Source: Candidatus Merdivicinus faecavium (GTDB lineage Bacteria > Bacillota > Clostridia > Oscillospirales > Ruminococcaceae). Taken from it: 64,000 nt of DNA. The notes beneath the pieces are model-generated. The model ran no database searches, was not told the DNA's origin, and saw only the letters and a program-made list of their open reading frames with translations. Shown here in pieces: positions 54,895 to 63,694 of the stretch. The stretch spans positions 1-64,000 of the forward strand of contig DVKD01000032.1 in the NCBI GenBank assembly GCA_018716285.1, read 5' to 3'. The position numbers and the translations under genes are program-made. Numbering within the stretch: position 1 is the stretch's first letter; every line of letters starts with the position of its first letter.

Positions 54895-56898
54895 ATGGCT
54901 GACACCCAAACCGCTTCCCCGCGCCCGTCCTTAAAGATCATCGAGACCGACCCGAACCTCGCCCCCTTCGAGCCCGATCTCCAGCTGCGGATGCAGCTCT
55001 ACCGCGACGCCTGCCGCCGCCTCGCCGGGGACGGCTCGCTCTCGGATTTTGCAAACGGCAGCCTCTACTACGGCTTCCAGCTGGGCCGCAACGGCTGGTA
55101 CTACCGCGAATGGGCGCCCGGCGCCGAGAAGATGTCCCTCATCGGCGACTTCAACGGCTGGGACCCGGAGAAAAACCCGATGAAAAAGGTGGGAAACGGC
55201 AACTGGCAGGTCTTTGTCCGCGGCCGGAAATCCATCCCGCACGGCTCCTTTGTCAAGGTGCGGGTCACCGCAAACGGGCGCACCTTCGACCGCATCCCGC
55301 TCTACATCCACCGCATCCACCAGTTCCCGGACGGCGCCTGCACCGGCGAGGTCTGGAACCCGCCCGCGCCCTACGTCTGGAAAAACGGCCCCTTCGTCCC
55401 GCCGGAGAACCGCGCCCTCTTCATCTACGAGGCCCACGTCGGGATGGCGACCGAGCGGGAAGGGATCGGGACCTACCGGGAATTCACCGAAAACGTCCTC
55501 CCCCGCATCCGGGAGGAGGGCTACAACACCATCCAGCTCATGGCCATCATGGAGCACCCCTACTACGCCTCCTTCGGCTACCAGGTGACCAACTTCTTCG
55601 CCGCCTCCTCCCGCTACGGCACGCCGGAAGAGCTCAAAGAGCTCATCGACACCGCCCACGGGATGGGGATCGCCGTCCTGCTCGACCTGGTCCACTCCCA
55701 CGCCTGCCCCAACACCCTGGAGGGGATCAACGACTTCGACGGGACCGAGTACCAGTTCTTCCACGCCGGGGACAAGGGCAACCACCCCGCCTGGGGGACC
55801 AAGCTTTTCAACTACGGCAAGGACGAGGTGCTCCACTTCCTCCTCTCCAACCTCAAATACTGGCTCACGGAATACCGCTTCGACGGCTTCCGCTTTGACG
55901 GCGTCACCTCGATGCTCTACCACCACCACGGGCTGGGCGAGGCCTTCGACAGCTATGAGAAATACTTCTCGATGGCGACCGACACCGAGGCCGTCACCTA
56001 CCTCCAGCTCGCCAACCGCCTCATCCGGGAGGTGAACCCCGCGGCCGTCACCATCGCGGAGGATATGTCGGCCATGCCGGGTATGTGCCGCCCCATCGAG
56101 GACGGCGGCATCGGCTTTGACTACCGCCTCGCGATGGGGGTGCCGGATTTCTGGATCAAGACCATCCGGGACAAACGGGACGAGGACTGGGACCTCGGGA
56201 AAATGTGGAGCGAGCTGACCATCCGCCGGCCCGGCGAGCAGAACATCGGCTACTGCGAATCCCACGACCAGGCGCTGGTCGGGGACAAGACCATCATGTT
56301 CCGGCTGGCCGACAAGGAAATGTACTGGCACATGGACAACGCCTCCCAGAGCCCCATCATCGACCGCGCGATGGCCTACCACAAGCTCATCCGGCTGGTG
56401 ACGGCCGCCCTGGCGGGCGAGGGATACCTGAATTTCATGGGCAACGAGTTCGGCCACCCGGAGTGGATCGACTTCCCCCGCGAGGGCAACAACTGGAGCT
56501 ACCAGCACGCCCGGCGGCAGTGGAGCCTCGCCGACAACGGCTACCTGCGCTACCGCAACCTCCTGTGGTTCGACGAGGCGATGGTCGCACTCCTCGAGGA
56601 GCTGAACATCAGGGAAAACGACCATGCTTTCCTCCAGTTCATCAACCACCAGACCAAGGTGATGGTCTTTGACAAGGGCGGCTATACCTTCGCCTTCAAC
56701 TTCAACCCCACCGCTCCCCAGCGGCTCTCCCTGGCCACCCGGTGCGAGCAGACCTGCCCCATCCTCTTAAACAGCGAGTGGCAGCGCTTCGGCGGCCGCC
56801 TGCCGGACGGGCCGGAGTCCCGGACGGTGCAGAGCGGGGTGCTCGGCCGCTACATCGACGTCACCCTCCCGCCCCGGTCGGCGATGGTGTTCCGGTGA
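54895..56898 (+). CDS. glgB: 1,4-alpha-glucan branching enzyme (eukaryote-type GH13_8-like)
   Basis: 667 aa. CBM48 at about residues 58-140 (YYREWAPGAEKMSLIGDFNG), then the GH13 barrel: HVGMATEREGIGTYREF, EGYNTIQLMAIMEHPYYASF, nucleophile Asp335 in FDGFRFDGVTSM, acid Glu389 in TIAEDMSAMPG, and a second Asp in CESHDQAL. The motifs are of the eukaryotic-like subfamily. It makes alpha-1,6 branches in glycogen. No other glg genes are adjacent; it appears monocistronic with a consensus promoter. Confidence 0.92.
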   Translation: MADTQTASPRPSLKIIETDPNLAPFEPDLQLRMQLYRDACRRLAGDGSLSDFANGSLYYGFQLGRNGWYYREWAPGAEKMSLIGDFNGWDPEKNPMKKVGNGNWQVFVRGRKSIPHGSFVKVRVTANGRTFDRIPLYIHRIHQFPDGACTGEVWNPPAPYVWKNGPFVPPENRALFIYEAHVGMATEREGIGTYREFTENVLPRIREEGYNTIQLMAIMEHPYYASFGYQVTNFFAASSRYGTPEELKELIDTAHGMGIAVLLDLVHSHACPNTLEGINDFDGTEYQFFHAGDKGNHPAWGTKLFNYGKDEVLHFLLSNLKYWLTEYRFDGFRFDGVTSMLYHHHGLGEAFDSYEKYFSMATDTEAVTYLQLANRLIREVNPAAVTIAEDMSAMPGMCRPIEDGGIGFDYRLAMGVPDFWIKTIRDKRDEDWDLGKMWSELTIRRPGEQNIGYCESHDQALVGDKTIMFRLADKEMYWHMDNASQSPIIDRAMAYHKLIRLVTAALAGEGYLNFMGNEFGHPEWIDFPREGNNWSYQHARRQWSLADNGYLRYRNLLWFDEAMVALLEELNIRENDHAFLQFINHQTKVMVFDKGGYTFAFNFNPTAPQRLSLATRCEQTCPILLNSEWQRFGGRLPDGPESRTVQSGVLGRYIDVTLPPRSAMVFR

Positions 56899-56924
56899 TG
56901 GCGGAGTTTGCGACGCCGCGGGAA

Positions 56925-57110
56925 TCCGGCGGGCGGCCAATGGCCGCCCCTACAGCTCTCCAACCGCTGGGTTTGTAGGGGACGGGTTTCCCGTCCCGCG
57001 ATGACGGGAAAACGCAGGGCGTCGGGGACGCCGCCCCCTACAGCCCCGTTCGGATCATTCGGGATTGTAGGGGCATTCATCCGCCTGCGGCGGCTGAATA
57101 CATTGCGCGC
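56925..57110. repeat. Mosaic of palindromes bounded by TAGGGG / CCCCTA
   Basis: At least four units in a row: GGGCGGCC-AAT-GGCCGCCC (56931-56949), GGGACGGG-TTT-CCCGTCCC (56979-56997), a GGCGTC-GGG-GACGCC unit near 57018, and the ATTCATCCGCC unit near 57065. Each has TAGGG or CCCCTA beside it. The last resembles a region near 36605-36670 in reverse complement. Confidence 0.75.
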
Positions 57111-57211
57111 CCGCGGTTCCCGCACCGCGAAAATTGCCGCCTGTCCAGTTAGTTTTGTAGTGCGCTGCGCGCCGTCCTGTTCAAAAATTCGACAAAAATC
57201 CTCTCATCCGC

Positions 57212-57240
57212 TTGCTTTTCCCCCTCTGCCCGCTTATAAT
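57212..57240 (+). promoter_or_regulatory. Promoter of the zinc-ribbon membrane gene
   Basis: TTGCTT (57212-57217), 17-bp spacer, TATAAT (57235-57240), 58 bases before the ATG. Confidence 0.6.
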
Positions 57241-57297
57241 AGAAGTGGTACTATGCTCCGTCCGGAGTCGACTTAGCAGGCGCAGGAGGAAACATCG

Positions 57298-57897
57298 ATG
57301 AAAACCTATCAGTTGGAATGCCCGTCATGCGGCGCGGCGATTAATGCGGAAAATATCGATCAAAAAAAGGCCATCTATTGCACATACTGTGGAAGATTGA
57401 TACTGCTTGACGATGAGGTAAAACGCGTCGAAGTTAAGTATCACAAGACTTATACAAACGAAGCCCGCGTGAGGGAAAATGAACGAAAAGAAAGGATTCG
57501 GCTAAAAGAACTTGAAAATGAGAATCGTGAAAATAGAAGAGAATTTCTCTGGCCTTTTATTATAATTGGCATATTTATTCTTGTGTATGCTTTCTTAGGA
57601 ATCATGGACTTATACTATAAAGAACAAAACAAACTGGACGAAAACGAACTAAAAATCTCTGCTGATGCAGAATCCTATCACGGCGAAAATTACGAACAGG
57701 TCGTGCGCGAATTGGAGGACATGGGCTTTACAAACGTCGACACCATGCGGCAGGAAGACCTTGTGCTCGGCTGGCTCACAAAAGACGGCGAGGTCGCCAA
57801 GGTGTCCATCAACGGGGACACCGATTTTGCGGAAGGGGACGTTTTCCCCAAAGACGCAAACGTCGTCGTGACCTACCACACCTTTGAGGAAGAATAA
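57298..57897 (+). CDS. Zinc-ribbon, coiled-coil, single-TM protein with PASTA-like end
   Basis: 199 aa. Zinc ribbon Cys8/Cys11 (CPSCG) and Cys28/Cys31 (CTYCG), a charged helix at about 50-80, a transmembrane helix at about 83-104 (FLWPFIIIGIFILVYAFLG), then an outer domain whose YEQVVRELEDMGFTNVDT and VAKVSINGDTDFAEGD read like a PASTA repeat. Lower GC than its neighbours. Possibly a surface sensor; unknown role. Confidence 0.7.
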   Translation: MKTYQLECPSCGAAINAENIDQKKAIYCTYCGRLILLDDEVKRVEVKYHKTYTNEARVRENERKERIRLKELENENRENRREFLWPFIIIGIFILVYAFLGIMDLYYKEQNKLDENELKISADAESYHGENYEQVVRELEDMGFTNVDTMRQEDLVLGWLTKDGEVAKVSINGDTDFAEGDVFPKDANVVVTYHTFEEE

Positions 57898-57911
57898 TCC
57901 GTATCGAATCC

Positions 57912-57939
57912 CGCCCGGCTTTTCCCGGGCGTTTTTTTT
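57912..57939 (+). terminator. Terminator after the zinc-ribbon membrane gene
   Basis: CGCCCGG (57912-57918), loop CTTTTC, CCGGGCG (57925-57931), then eight T. Confidence 0.9.
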
Positions 57940-57977
57940 GCGTTCCCATCAATTTCACACAGATTTTACTCCACCTC

Positions 57978-58006
57978 TTGCAATTTGCATAAAATGGGAA
58001 TAAAAT
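57978..58006 (+). promoter_or_regulatory. Promoter of the GH42 operon
   Basis: TTGCAA (57978-57983), 17-bp spacer, TAAAAT (58001-58006), 59 bases before the GH42 start. No clear cre-like operator seen. Confidence 0.6.
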
Positions 58007-58065
58007 AGGAGATAGAATGGTTTTTTCCGCCCTTTCCGCCTTACTTCAACAGAAAGGATGATCCT

Positions 58066-60153
58066 ATGACAGAAAAATTCCCGCCCATCCTGCCGGACGA
58101 CCCCTGCCTCATCCACGGCGGCGACTACAACCCCGACCAGTGGCAGGCCTACCCCGACGTTTTGCGGGAGGACGTCCGCTTCATGAACCTCGCGAAGATC
58201 AACAGCGCCTCGGTCGCCATCTTCGCCTGGGCCGCCCTCGAGCCCGAGGAGGGCCGGTACTGCTTCGACTGGCTCGACGAGACCTTTGACCGCCTCTGGA
58301 AGGCGGGCGTGCGCATCATCCTCGCCACCCCCTCCGGCGCGCGCCCGGCCTGGATGGACGAAAAATACCCCGAGGTCCTGCGGGTGAACGCCGACCGGAC
58401 CCGCAACCTCCACGGCCTGCGCCACAACCACTGCTATACCTCCCCCGTCTACCGCAGGAAGGTCCGGGAGATGAACCGCCTCCTCGCCGAGCGGTACGGC
58501 AAACACCCCGCCCTCATGATGTGGCACATCTCAAACGAATACGGCGGCGAATGCCACTGCCCGCTCTGCCAGGAAGCCTTCCGCGGCTGGCTGCGCAAAA
58601 AGTACGGAAACGACATCGAGAAGCTCAACCACGAGTGGTGGACCTATTTCTGGAGCCACCGCTTTACCTCCTTTGACCAAATCGAGTCCCCCTCCCCGCT
58701 CGGCGAAAACGCGATCCACGGGATGAACCTCGACTGGAAGCGCTTCGTCACCGACCAGACCCTCGATTTCATGGAGAATGAGATCGCGCCGCTGCGGGAA
58801 ATCACCCCCGACATCCCGGTCACGACCAACTTCATGGGCTGCTACGACGGCTTAAACTACTGGAAGATGCTCGAGCCCCTCGACCGGGTGAGCTGGGACA
58901 ACTATCCCTTCTGGGGCGACCCCTCCAGGGCGACCTGGGAAGTCGCCTCGCACGTCGCCTTCACCCACGACCTCTACCGCACCTTCAAGGGTGGCAAGCC
59001 CTTCCTCCTCATGGAGAGCGTGCCCAGCAAGACCAACTGGCACCCCGTCTGCAAGCTCAAGCGCCCGGGGATGCACCTGCTCTCCTCCATCCAGGCGGTC
59101 GCCCACGGGTCGGATTCGGTCCAGTACTTCCAGTTCCGCAAGAGCCGCGGCGCGTCGGAGAAGTTCCACGGCGCGGTCGTCGACCACAGCGGCCGGGACG
59201 ACACGATGGAGTTCAGGGGCGTCCAGGCGGTCGGCGAGATGCTCGAAAAGCTCGCCGGGGTCGCCGGGACCACCGTCAGGGCGGACGCGGCCGTCCTCTA
59301 CGACTGGGAAAACCGCTGGGCCATCGACGACTTCCAGGGCGCGATCAACGGCCCCGACAAGGAGCGGGCCCGCGGATATAACGACGCCTGCGCCGCCCAC
59401 TACCGCGCCCTCTGGAAGCGCGGCGTCGCCGCCGACGTCGTTTGCGAGGACAGCGATTTTGCGCCGTATAAGCTGCTCATCGCCCCCATGCTCTACAGCC
59501 TGCGTCCGGGCGTCGCCGAAAGGCTCGGCGCCTTTGTCCGGGCGGGCGGCACCCTCGTCCTCACCCACCTGACCGGGTATGTCAACGAAAACGACCTCTG
59601 CTTCCTGGGCGGCTTCCCCGGGGACGGGCTGATGGAGCTCGCGGGCATCCGCTCGGAGGAGCTCGACGCCGTCTACCCGGAGGACGAAAACTGCGCCCTC
59701 TTCGGCGAAAACCACCTGGGCCTCGCCGGGTGCTACGAGCTCGGGCGGCTGCGGGAGATCATCCATCCCGCCGAGGGGACCGAGGTCCTCGCCCGCTACA
59801 CCGACGACTTCTACGCCGGGCAGCCGGTCCTCACCTGCCATCCCGCCGGAAAGGGCCGGGTCTACTACCTCGCGGCCGCGGCCGGGCAGGAGCTGCTCGA
59901 CGACCTTTACGGGGAGCTGCTTCCTGAGGCCGGCGTCTCCCCCGTTTTGCCGGTCGAGCTGCCGGAAGGGGTCAGCATGACCCTCCGCGAAGGCGGCGGG
60001 GAACGCTACTATTTCTTTATGAATTTCACCGAACAGCCGCAGCGGCTCGCCCTCCCCGCCGGGGCGGCCTTCACCGACCTGAACACCGGCGAAACAGTAT
60101 CCGGGGAGCTGCCGCTCGCCGTGTACGCCGTCCGGGTCCTCCGCGCGGAATAG
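58066..60153 (+). CDS. GH42-family beta-galactosidase
   Basis: 695 aa. GH42 pattern: HGGDYNPDQWQAYPDVLRED at the N-terminus, acid/base Glu158 in WHISNEYGGECHC, nucleophile Glu317 in KPFLLMESVPSKTNW, then the trimerisation and C-terminal beta domains. It lacks a signal peptide, so it is cytoplasmic and hydrolyses imported beta-galactosides or oligosaccharides. The serine hydrolase gene follows after 14 bases. Confidence 0.93.
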   Translation: MTEKFPPILPDDPCLIHGGDYNPDQWQAYPDVLREDVRFMNLAKINSASVAIFAWAALEPEEGRYCFDWLDETFDRLWKAGVRIILATPSGARPAWMDEKYPEVLRVNADRTRNLHGLRHNHCYTSPVYRRKVREMNRLLAERYGKHPALMMWHISNEYGGECHCPLCQEAFRGWLRKKYGNDIEKLNHEWWTYFWSHRFTSFDQIESPSPLGENAIHGMNLDWKRFVTDQTLDFMENEIAPLREITPDIPVTTNFMGCYDGLNYWKMLEPLDRVSWDNYPFWGDPSRATWEVASHVAFTHDLYRTFKGGKPFLLMESVPSKTNWHPVCKLKRPGMHLLSSIQAVAHGSDSVQYFQFRKSRGASEKFHGAVVDHSGRDDTMEFRGVQAVGEMLEKLAGVAGTTVRADAAVLYDWENRWAIDDFQGAINGPDKERARGYNDACAAHYRALWKRGVAADVVCEDSDFAPYKLLIAPMLYSLRPGVAERLGAFVRAGGTLVLTHLTGYVNENDLCFLGGFPGDGLMELAGIRSEELDAVYPEDENCALFGENHLGLAGCYELGRLREIIHPAEGTEVLARYTDDFYAGQPVLTCHPAGKGRVYYLAAAAGQELLDDLYGELLPEAGVSPVLPVELPEGVSMTLREGGGERYYFFMNFTEQPQRLALPAGAAFTDLNTGETVSGELPLAVYAVRVLRAE

Positions 60154-60167
60154 AAAGGAGCTTACGT

Positions 60168-61565
60168 ATGCTGGACGCAGCCAATCATCTCATCAAAACC
60201 ACCCTCCGGGAGGCCAATATCGACCCGAAGGGGGTATCCGGCTTCCTCACCGCCTGCCGGGAGGCGGGCAGCGACCTCCACGCCGTCCTCCTTGTCCGGG
60301 ACGGCAAGATCGCCTGGGAGGCCGCCTTCGCCCCCTACGAGGTCAGCGACCGGCGGCACGTCTTTTCGGTCAGCAAGAGCTGGACCTCCACCGCAGTGGG
60401 ATTCGCCGTCTCTGAGGGGCGCTTCTCCCTTCACGACAAGGTCGTCTCCTTCTTCCCGGACGAATGCCCGGAAAGCGTCAGCGAAAACCTCGCCGCGATG
60501 GAGGTCCGCCACCTCCTGACGATGGGCACCGGCCAGGAAAAGGAGCCGCCTGTCTTTGACAATTTCGACTGCAACTGGGCCAAAGCCTTCCTCAGCCAGC
60601 CGGTTGAACATGCGCCCGGCTCCCGCTTTTCCTACAACTCGGTCGCGACCTACATGCTCTCGGCCATTGTGCAGAAGACGACCGGCGAGGACCTGATCGA
60701 ATACCTGACCCCCCGCCTCTTTGCGCCGCTCGGCATCGAGGGGGTGCGCTGGGGCAAATCCCCGCAGGGAATCTGCTGCGGCGGCTGGGGCATCCATGTG
60801 ACGGCCGAGGAGATCGCAAAGCTCGGCCTGCTCTACTTAAACGGCGGCGTTTTCGGCGGGAAGCGCGTCCTGCCGGAGGAATGGGTCAGGGAGGCGACCT
60901 CCGCCCAGATCGACAACAGCCCCAACGTGCAGAAGGACTGGGAACAGGGCTACGGCTACCAGATCTGGCGCTGCCAGCACGGCTGCTTCCGGTTTGACGG
61001 CGCATACGGGCAGTACATGGTCGCCATCCCGCAAAAGAACGCGGTCCTCGTCGTTTTAAGCCACACGGGCAACATGCAGGTGGTCATGGACGCGCTCTGG
61101 GAACACCTTCTCCCCGCCTTTGACCGGGAAGAGACCCCTGGCGCCGCGCTGCCAGCCGCCTTCTCCTGCCCCCTGCCCGAGGGCGTGGCGCGGGATTTTA
61201 ACGGGGAATTCTTCTGCGGGGAAAACCCGTTTGGGCTGCGCTCGATCGCGGTTACGCCGGACCCGGACGGCGGCGTCCTCCACCTGACCACCAAAGACGG
61301 CAGCGCCGCCATCCCCTTCGGGGTTGGGGAATGGAAGCGGGTCACCCTGCGCGAGTCCTCCCTCCAGCCCTTCACCACAATGGGCTTCCTCCTCCCATCC
61401 GCGGAAATCACGCTGGGGGCCGCCGCCGGCTGGCAGGGAGAGACCTTCACCGCCGTTCTCCGCCACTGCGGGTCTCCGCACAGCCTGCGCCTTGCGCTGA
61501 CCCCCGGCCGCGAACTCCGGCTCACCCCCTCCGAGGGGGAAGGCTGCGCCGTCAGCCTGCGCTGA
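60168..61565 (+). CDS. Serine hydrolase (class C beta-lactamase-like / esterase family)
   Basis: 465 aa. SxxK motif at Ser67-Lys70 (FSVSKSWTSTAVGF) and Tyr in GSRFSYNSVATYML; WGIHVTAEEIAKLGLLYLNG is typical of the family. No signal peptide, so a cytoplasmic esterase or transacylase is more likely than a true beta-lactamase. Co-transcribed with the GH42 gene; it may deacylate glycosides before hydrolysis, which is inference. Confidence 0.85.
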   Translation: MLDAANHLIKTTLREANIDPKGVSGFLTACREAGSDLHAVLLVRDGKIAWEAAFAPYEVSDRRHVFSVSKSWTSTAVGFAVSEGRFSLHDKVVSFFPDECPESVSENLAAMEVRHLLTMGTGQEKEPPVFDNFDCNWAKAFLSQPVEHAPGSRFSYNSVATYMLSAIVQKTTGEDLIEYLTPRLFAPLGIEGVRWGKSPQGICCGGWGIHVTAEEIAKLGLLYLNGGVFGGKRVLPEEWVREATSAQIDNSPNVQKDWEQGYGYQIWRCQHGCFRFDGAYGQYMVAIPQKNAVLVVLSHTGNMQVVMDALWEHLLPAFDREETPGAALPAAFSCPLPEGVARDFNGEFFCGENPFGLRSIAVTPDPDGGVLHLTTKDGSAAIPFGVGEWKRVTLRESSLQPFTTMGFLLPSAEITLGAAAGWQGETFTAVLRHCGSPHSLRLALTPGRELRLTPSEGEGCAVSLR

Positions 61566-61623
61566 TTGCGGCGCAGCCGCAGCTGGCCGCAGTAGTCAAT
61601 CTATCAGAAAGGATATTCCTCCA

Positions 61624-63015
61624 ATGGCTAAAAAAAGTTATGAAATTGATATGTGCAATGGCCCGTTGCTGGGCAAAATCCTGCGTTTTGCGGTGCCGCT
61701 CATGCTCTCCGGCATCCTCCAGCTCCTCTTCAACGCGGCGGACATCATTGTAGTCGGGCAGTTCACCGGCAAGGAGGCGCTGGCGGCGGTAGGCTCGACA
61801 GGCGCGCTCATCAACCTGCTTGTCAACGTCTTTGTCGGCCTGTCGATCGGCACCAATGTCCTGGTCGCGCAGTACATCGGGGCGCAGGACGTCAAAAACG
61901 TGAGCGACACCGTCCACACCTCCATTCTGGTCAGCCTAATCGCGGGGACCGTCCTGATTTTTATCGGCATTTTCCTGGCGGAGCCGATGCTCACCCTGAT
62001 GGGGACTCCGGAAGACGTTCTCGACCAGGCGACGCTCTATATGCGCATCTATTTCATCGGGATGCCGGCCAATATGCTCTATAACTTCGGCGCAGCCATC
62101 CTGCGCGCCTTTGGAGACACCCAGCGCCCGCTCTTTTTCCTGTTTATTGCAGGAATTGTCAACGTGGTATTCAACCTGATCTTCGTCATCGTTTTCCACA
62201 TGGGCGTCGCAGGGGTCGCCATCGCGACGGTTATGTCCCAGACCATCTCGGCAGTCCTCGTTCTTTTGTGCCTTCTCCGGGCGGACGGGATGTACAAAGT
62301 TTATTGGAAACAGCTGAAAATCCATAAGGATAAACTTCTGGGCATGGCCCGCATCGGCCTGCCGGCCGGCCTGCAGGGCGCGATCTTCTCGATCTCAAAT
62401 GTCCTCATCCAGTCCTCCATCAACTCCTTCGGCTCGGTTGTCATGGCGGGCAGCACGGCCTCCAGCAATATTGAGGGGTTTGTCTACACCTCCATGAATG
62501 CAATCTACCAGGCGAACCTGAGCTTCACCAGCCAGAATGTCGGCGCGCGGAAATACAGCCGCATCAACCGCATCACCCTGCTCTGCGTCGGCACTGTGAC
62601 AGTGGTCGGACTGGTCATGGGGGTGGGAGCGACCCTCCTGGGCACGCCGCTGCTGCGTATCTACAACTCGGACCCGCAGGTCATTGCTTACGGCCTGGAG
62701 CGGATGCGCATCGCCTGTATGCCGTATTTCCTGTGCGGCGTTATGGATGTAATGGTGGGCAGCATGCGCGGCCTCGGCTATTCCATCCTGCCGATGGTCG
62801 TTTCGCTGGCCGGGGCGTGCGGCATCCGGATCCTCTGGATCTTTACCGTCTTTGCCGCTGACCGGACCATTGACGTTCTGTTCCTCTCCTACCCTGTCTC
62901 GTGGGGGATCACAGCGATAGTCCACATGATCTGCTTCCTGTTCGCGCGGCGGAAGTTCCCCAAAACGGATGATGCGCCCGCACCGGTGCCGTCAGCGGCG
63001 CAGGGAGGCGCATAA
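61624..63015 (+). CDS. MATE-family efflux transporter
   Basis: 463 aa, twelve helices. FAVPLMLSGILQLLFNAADI, IVVGQFTGKEALAAVGSTGA and LPAGLQGAIFSISNVLIQSS are MATE motifs; it is a diverged relative of the transporter at 52226-53641. The Smr gene begins one base after its stop. Confidence 0.93.
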   Translation: MAKKSYEIDMCNGPLLGKILRFAVPLMLSGILQLLFNAADIIVVGQFTGKEALAAVGSTGALINLLVNVFVGLSIGTNVLVAQYIGAQDVKNVSDTVHTSILVSLIAGTVLIFIGIFLAEPMLTLMGTPEDVLDQATLYMRIYFIGMPANMLYNFGAAILRAFGDTQRPLFFLFIAGIVNVVFNLIFVIVFHMGVAGVAIATVMSQTISAVLVLLCLLRADGMYKVYWKQLKIHKDKLLGMARIGLPAGLQGAIFSISNVLIQSSINSFGSVVMAGSTASSNIEGFVYTSMNAIYQANLSFTSQNVGARKYSRINRITLLCVGTVTVVGLVMGVGATLLGTPLLRIYNSDPQVIAYGLERMRIACMPYFLCGVMDVMVGSMRGLGYSILPMVVSLAGACGIRILWIFTVFAADRTIDVLFLSYPVSWGITAIVHMICFLFARRKFPKTDDAPAPVPSAAQGGA

Positions 63016-63363
63016 ATGGCTTCCAAAATCAGCACCGCGAACCTGGAGCTGGGGCGGCCGACGGTCGAAACGGCGCTGCACTGCCTCTCCTTTGAGGTGC
63101 GGCACGCGCGGTCGGTGGGCTGCACCGTTTTAAAGCTCATCCACGGCTACGGCTCAAGCGGCACGGGCGGAAAGATCCGGGTCGGCGTCCGCAAACGCCT
63201 CGCCGAAATGGCCGCCAAAGGGCAGGTCAAAGCCGTGATCCCGGGGGAGGATTTCTCCATCTTTGACGAAAACACCCGCCGCGCCCTGCTCGCCTGCGAC
63301 GAACTCAGGCGGGACAGCGACCTGGAGCGGCGCAACCAGGGCATCACCGTCGTGCTGCTCTGA
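63016..63363 (+). CDS. Smr/MutS2-type domain protein
   Basis: 115 aa. TVETALHCLSFEVRHARSVG and LKLIHGYGSSGTGGKIRVGV, then RKRLAEMA, with the C-terminal TVVLL, make an Smr domain (HGxGxGxLR-like loop). Stand-alone Smr proteins bind or nick branched nucleic acid or stalled ribosome mRNA. Immediately follows the MATE gene, likely one transcript. Confidence 0.85.
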   Translation: MASKISTANLELGRPTVETALHCLSFEVRHARSVGCTVLKLIHGYGSSGTGGKIRVGVRKRLAEMAAKGQVKAVIPGEDFSIFDENTRRALLACDELRRDSDLERRNQGITVVLL

Positions 63364-63440
63364 CGCCCGGCGCGGGGAGGGGCTTTCCCCTCCCCCGCAG
63401 CCCGGCTTTGGAAAAAAATCGCGTTTTTTGAAAAAAATGC

Positions 63441-63469
63441 TTGCAATTTGCTCCCGGCTGTGCTATAAT
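63441..63469 (+). promoter_or_regulatory. tRNA-Pro promoter
   Basis: TTGCAA (63441-63446), 17-bp spacer, TATAAT (63464-63469), 12 bases before the tRNA. Confidence 0.85.
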
Positions 63470-63480
63470 ATGAAAGTCGT

Positions 63481-63556
63481 CTGGGTGTGGCGCAGATGGT
63501 AGCGCGCTACCTTGGGGTGGTAGAGGCCGCTGGTTCAAATCCAGTCACTCAGACCA
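63481..63556 (+). tRNA. tRNA-Pro (anticodon GGG)
   Basis: Cloverleaf reads well: acceptor CTGGGTG/CACTCAG, D arm GCGCAGATGGTAGCGC, anticodon arm CTACC-TTGGGGT-GGTAG with anticodon GGG, T arm CTGG-TTCAAAT-CCAG, discriminator A and encoded CCA. Confidence 0.95.
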
Positions 63557-63560
63557 GGTT

Positions 63561-63604
63561 GGACCTGGAGCAAAATGTGCTCCGGGTCCTTATTTTATTT
63601 TTGG
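63561..63604 (+). terminator. Terminator after tRNA-Pro
   Basis: Stem GGACCTGGAGCA / TGCTCCGGGTCC (63561-63589) followed by TTATTTTATTTTT. Confidence 0.85.
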
Positions 63605-63694
63605 CGTGAGTGCCCTGCGCTGGTAATGGCGTGCAGTAAACGCGCATTCCCATACCGCGGGCGCGCGTTGTTTTATCCGGGGAGGAGGAAGCGT

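Noticed and set aside
54931-56649. Long minus-strand frame across glgB
   Set aside because: GC-rich third positions open the opposite strand; the plus-strand product has all GH13 motifs.
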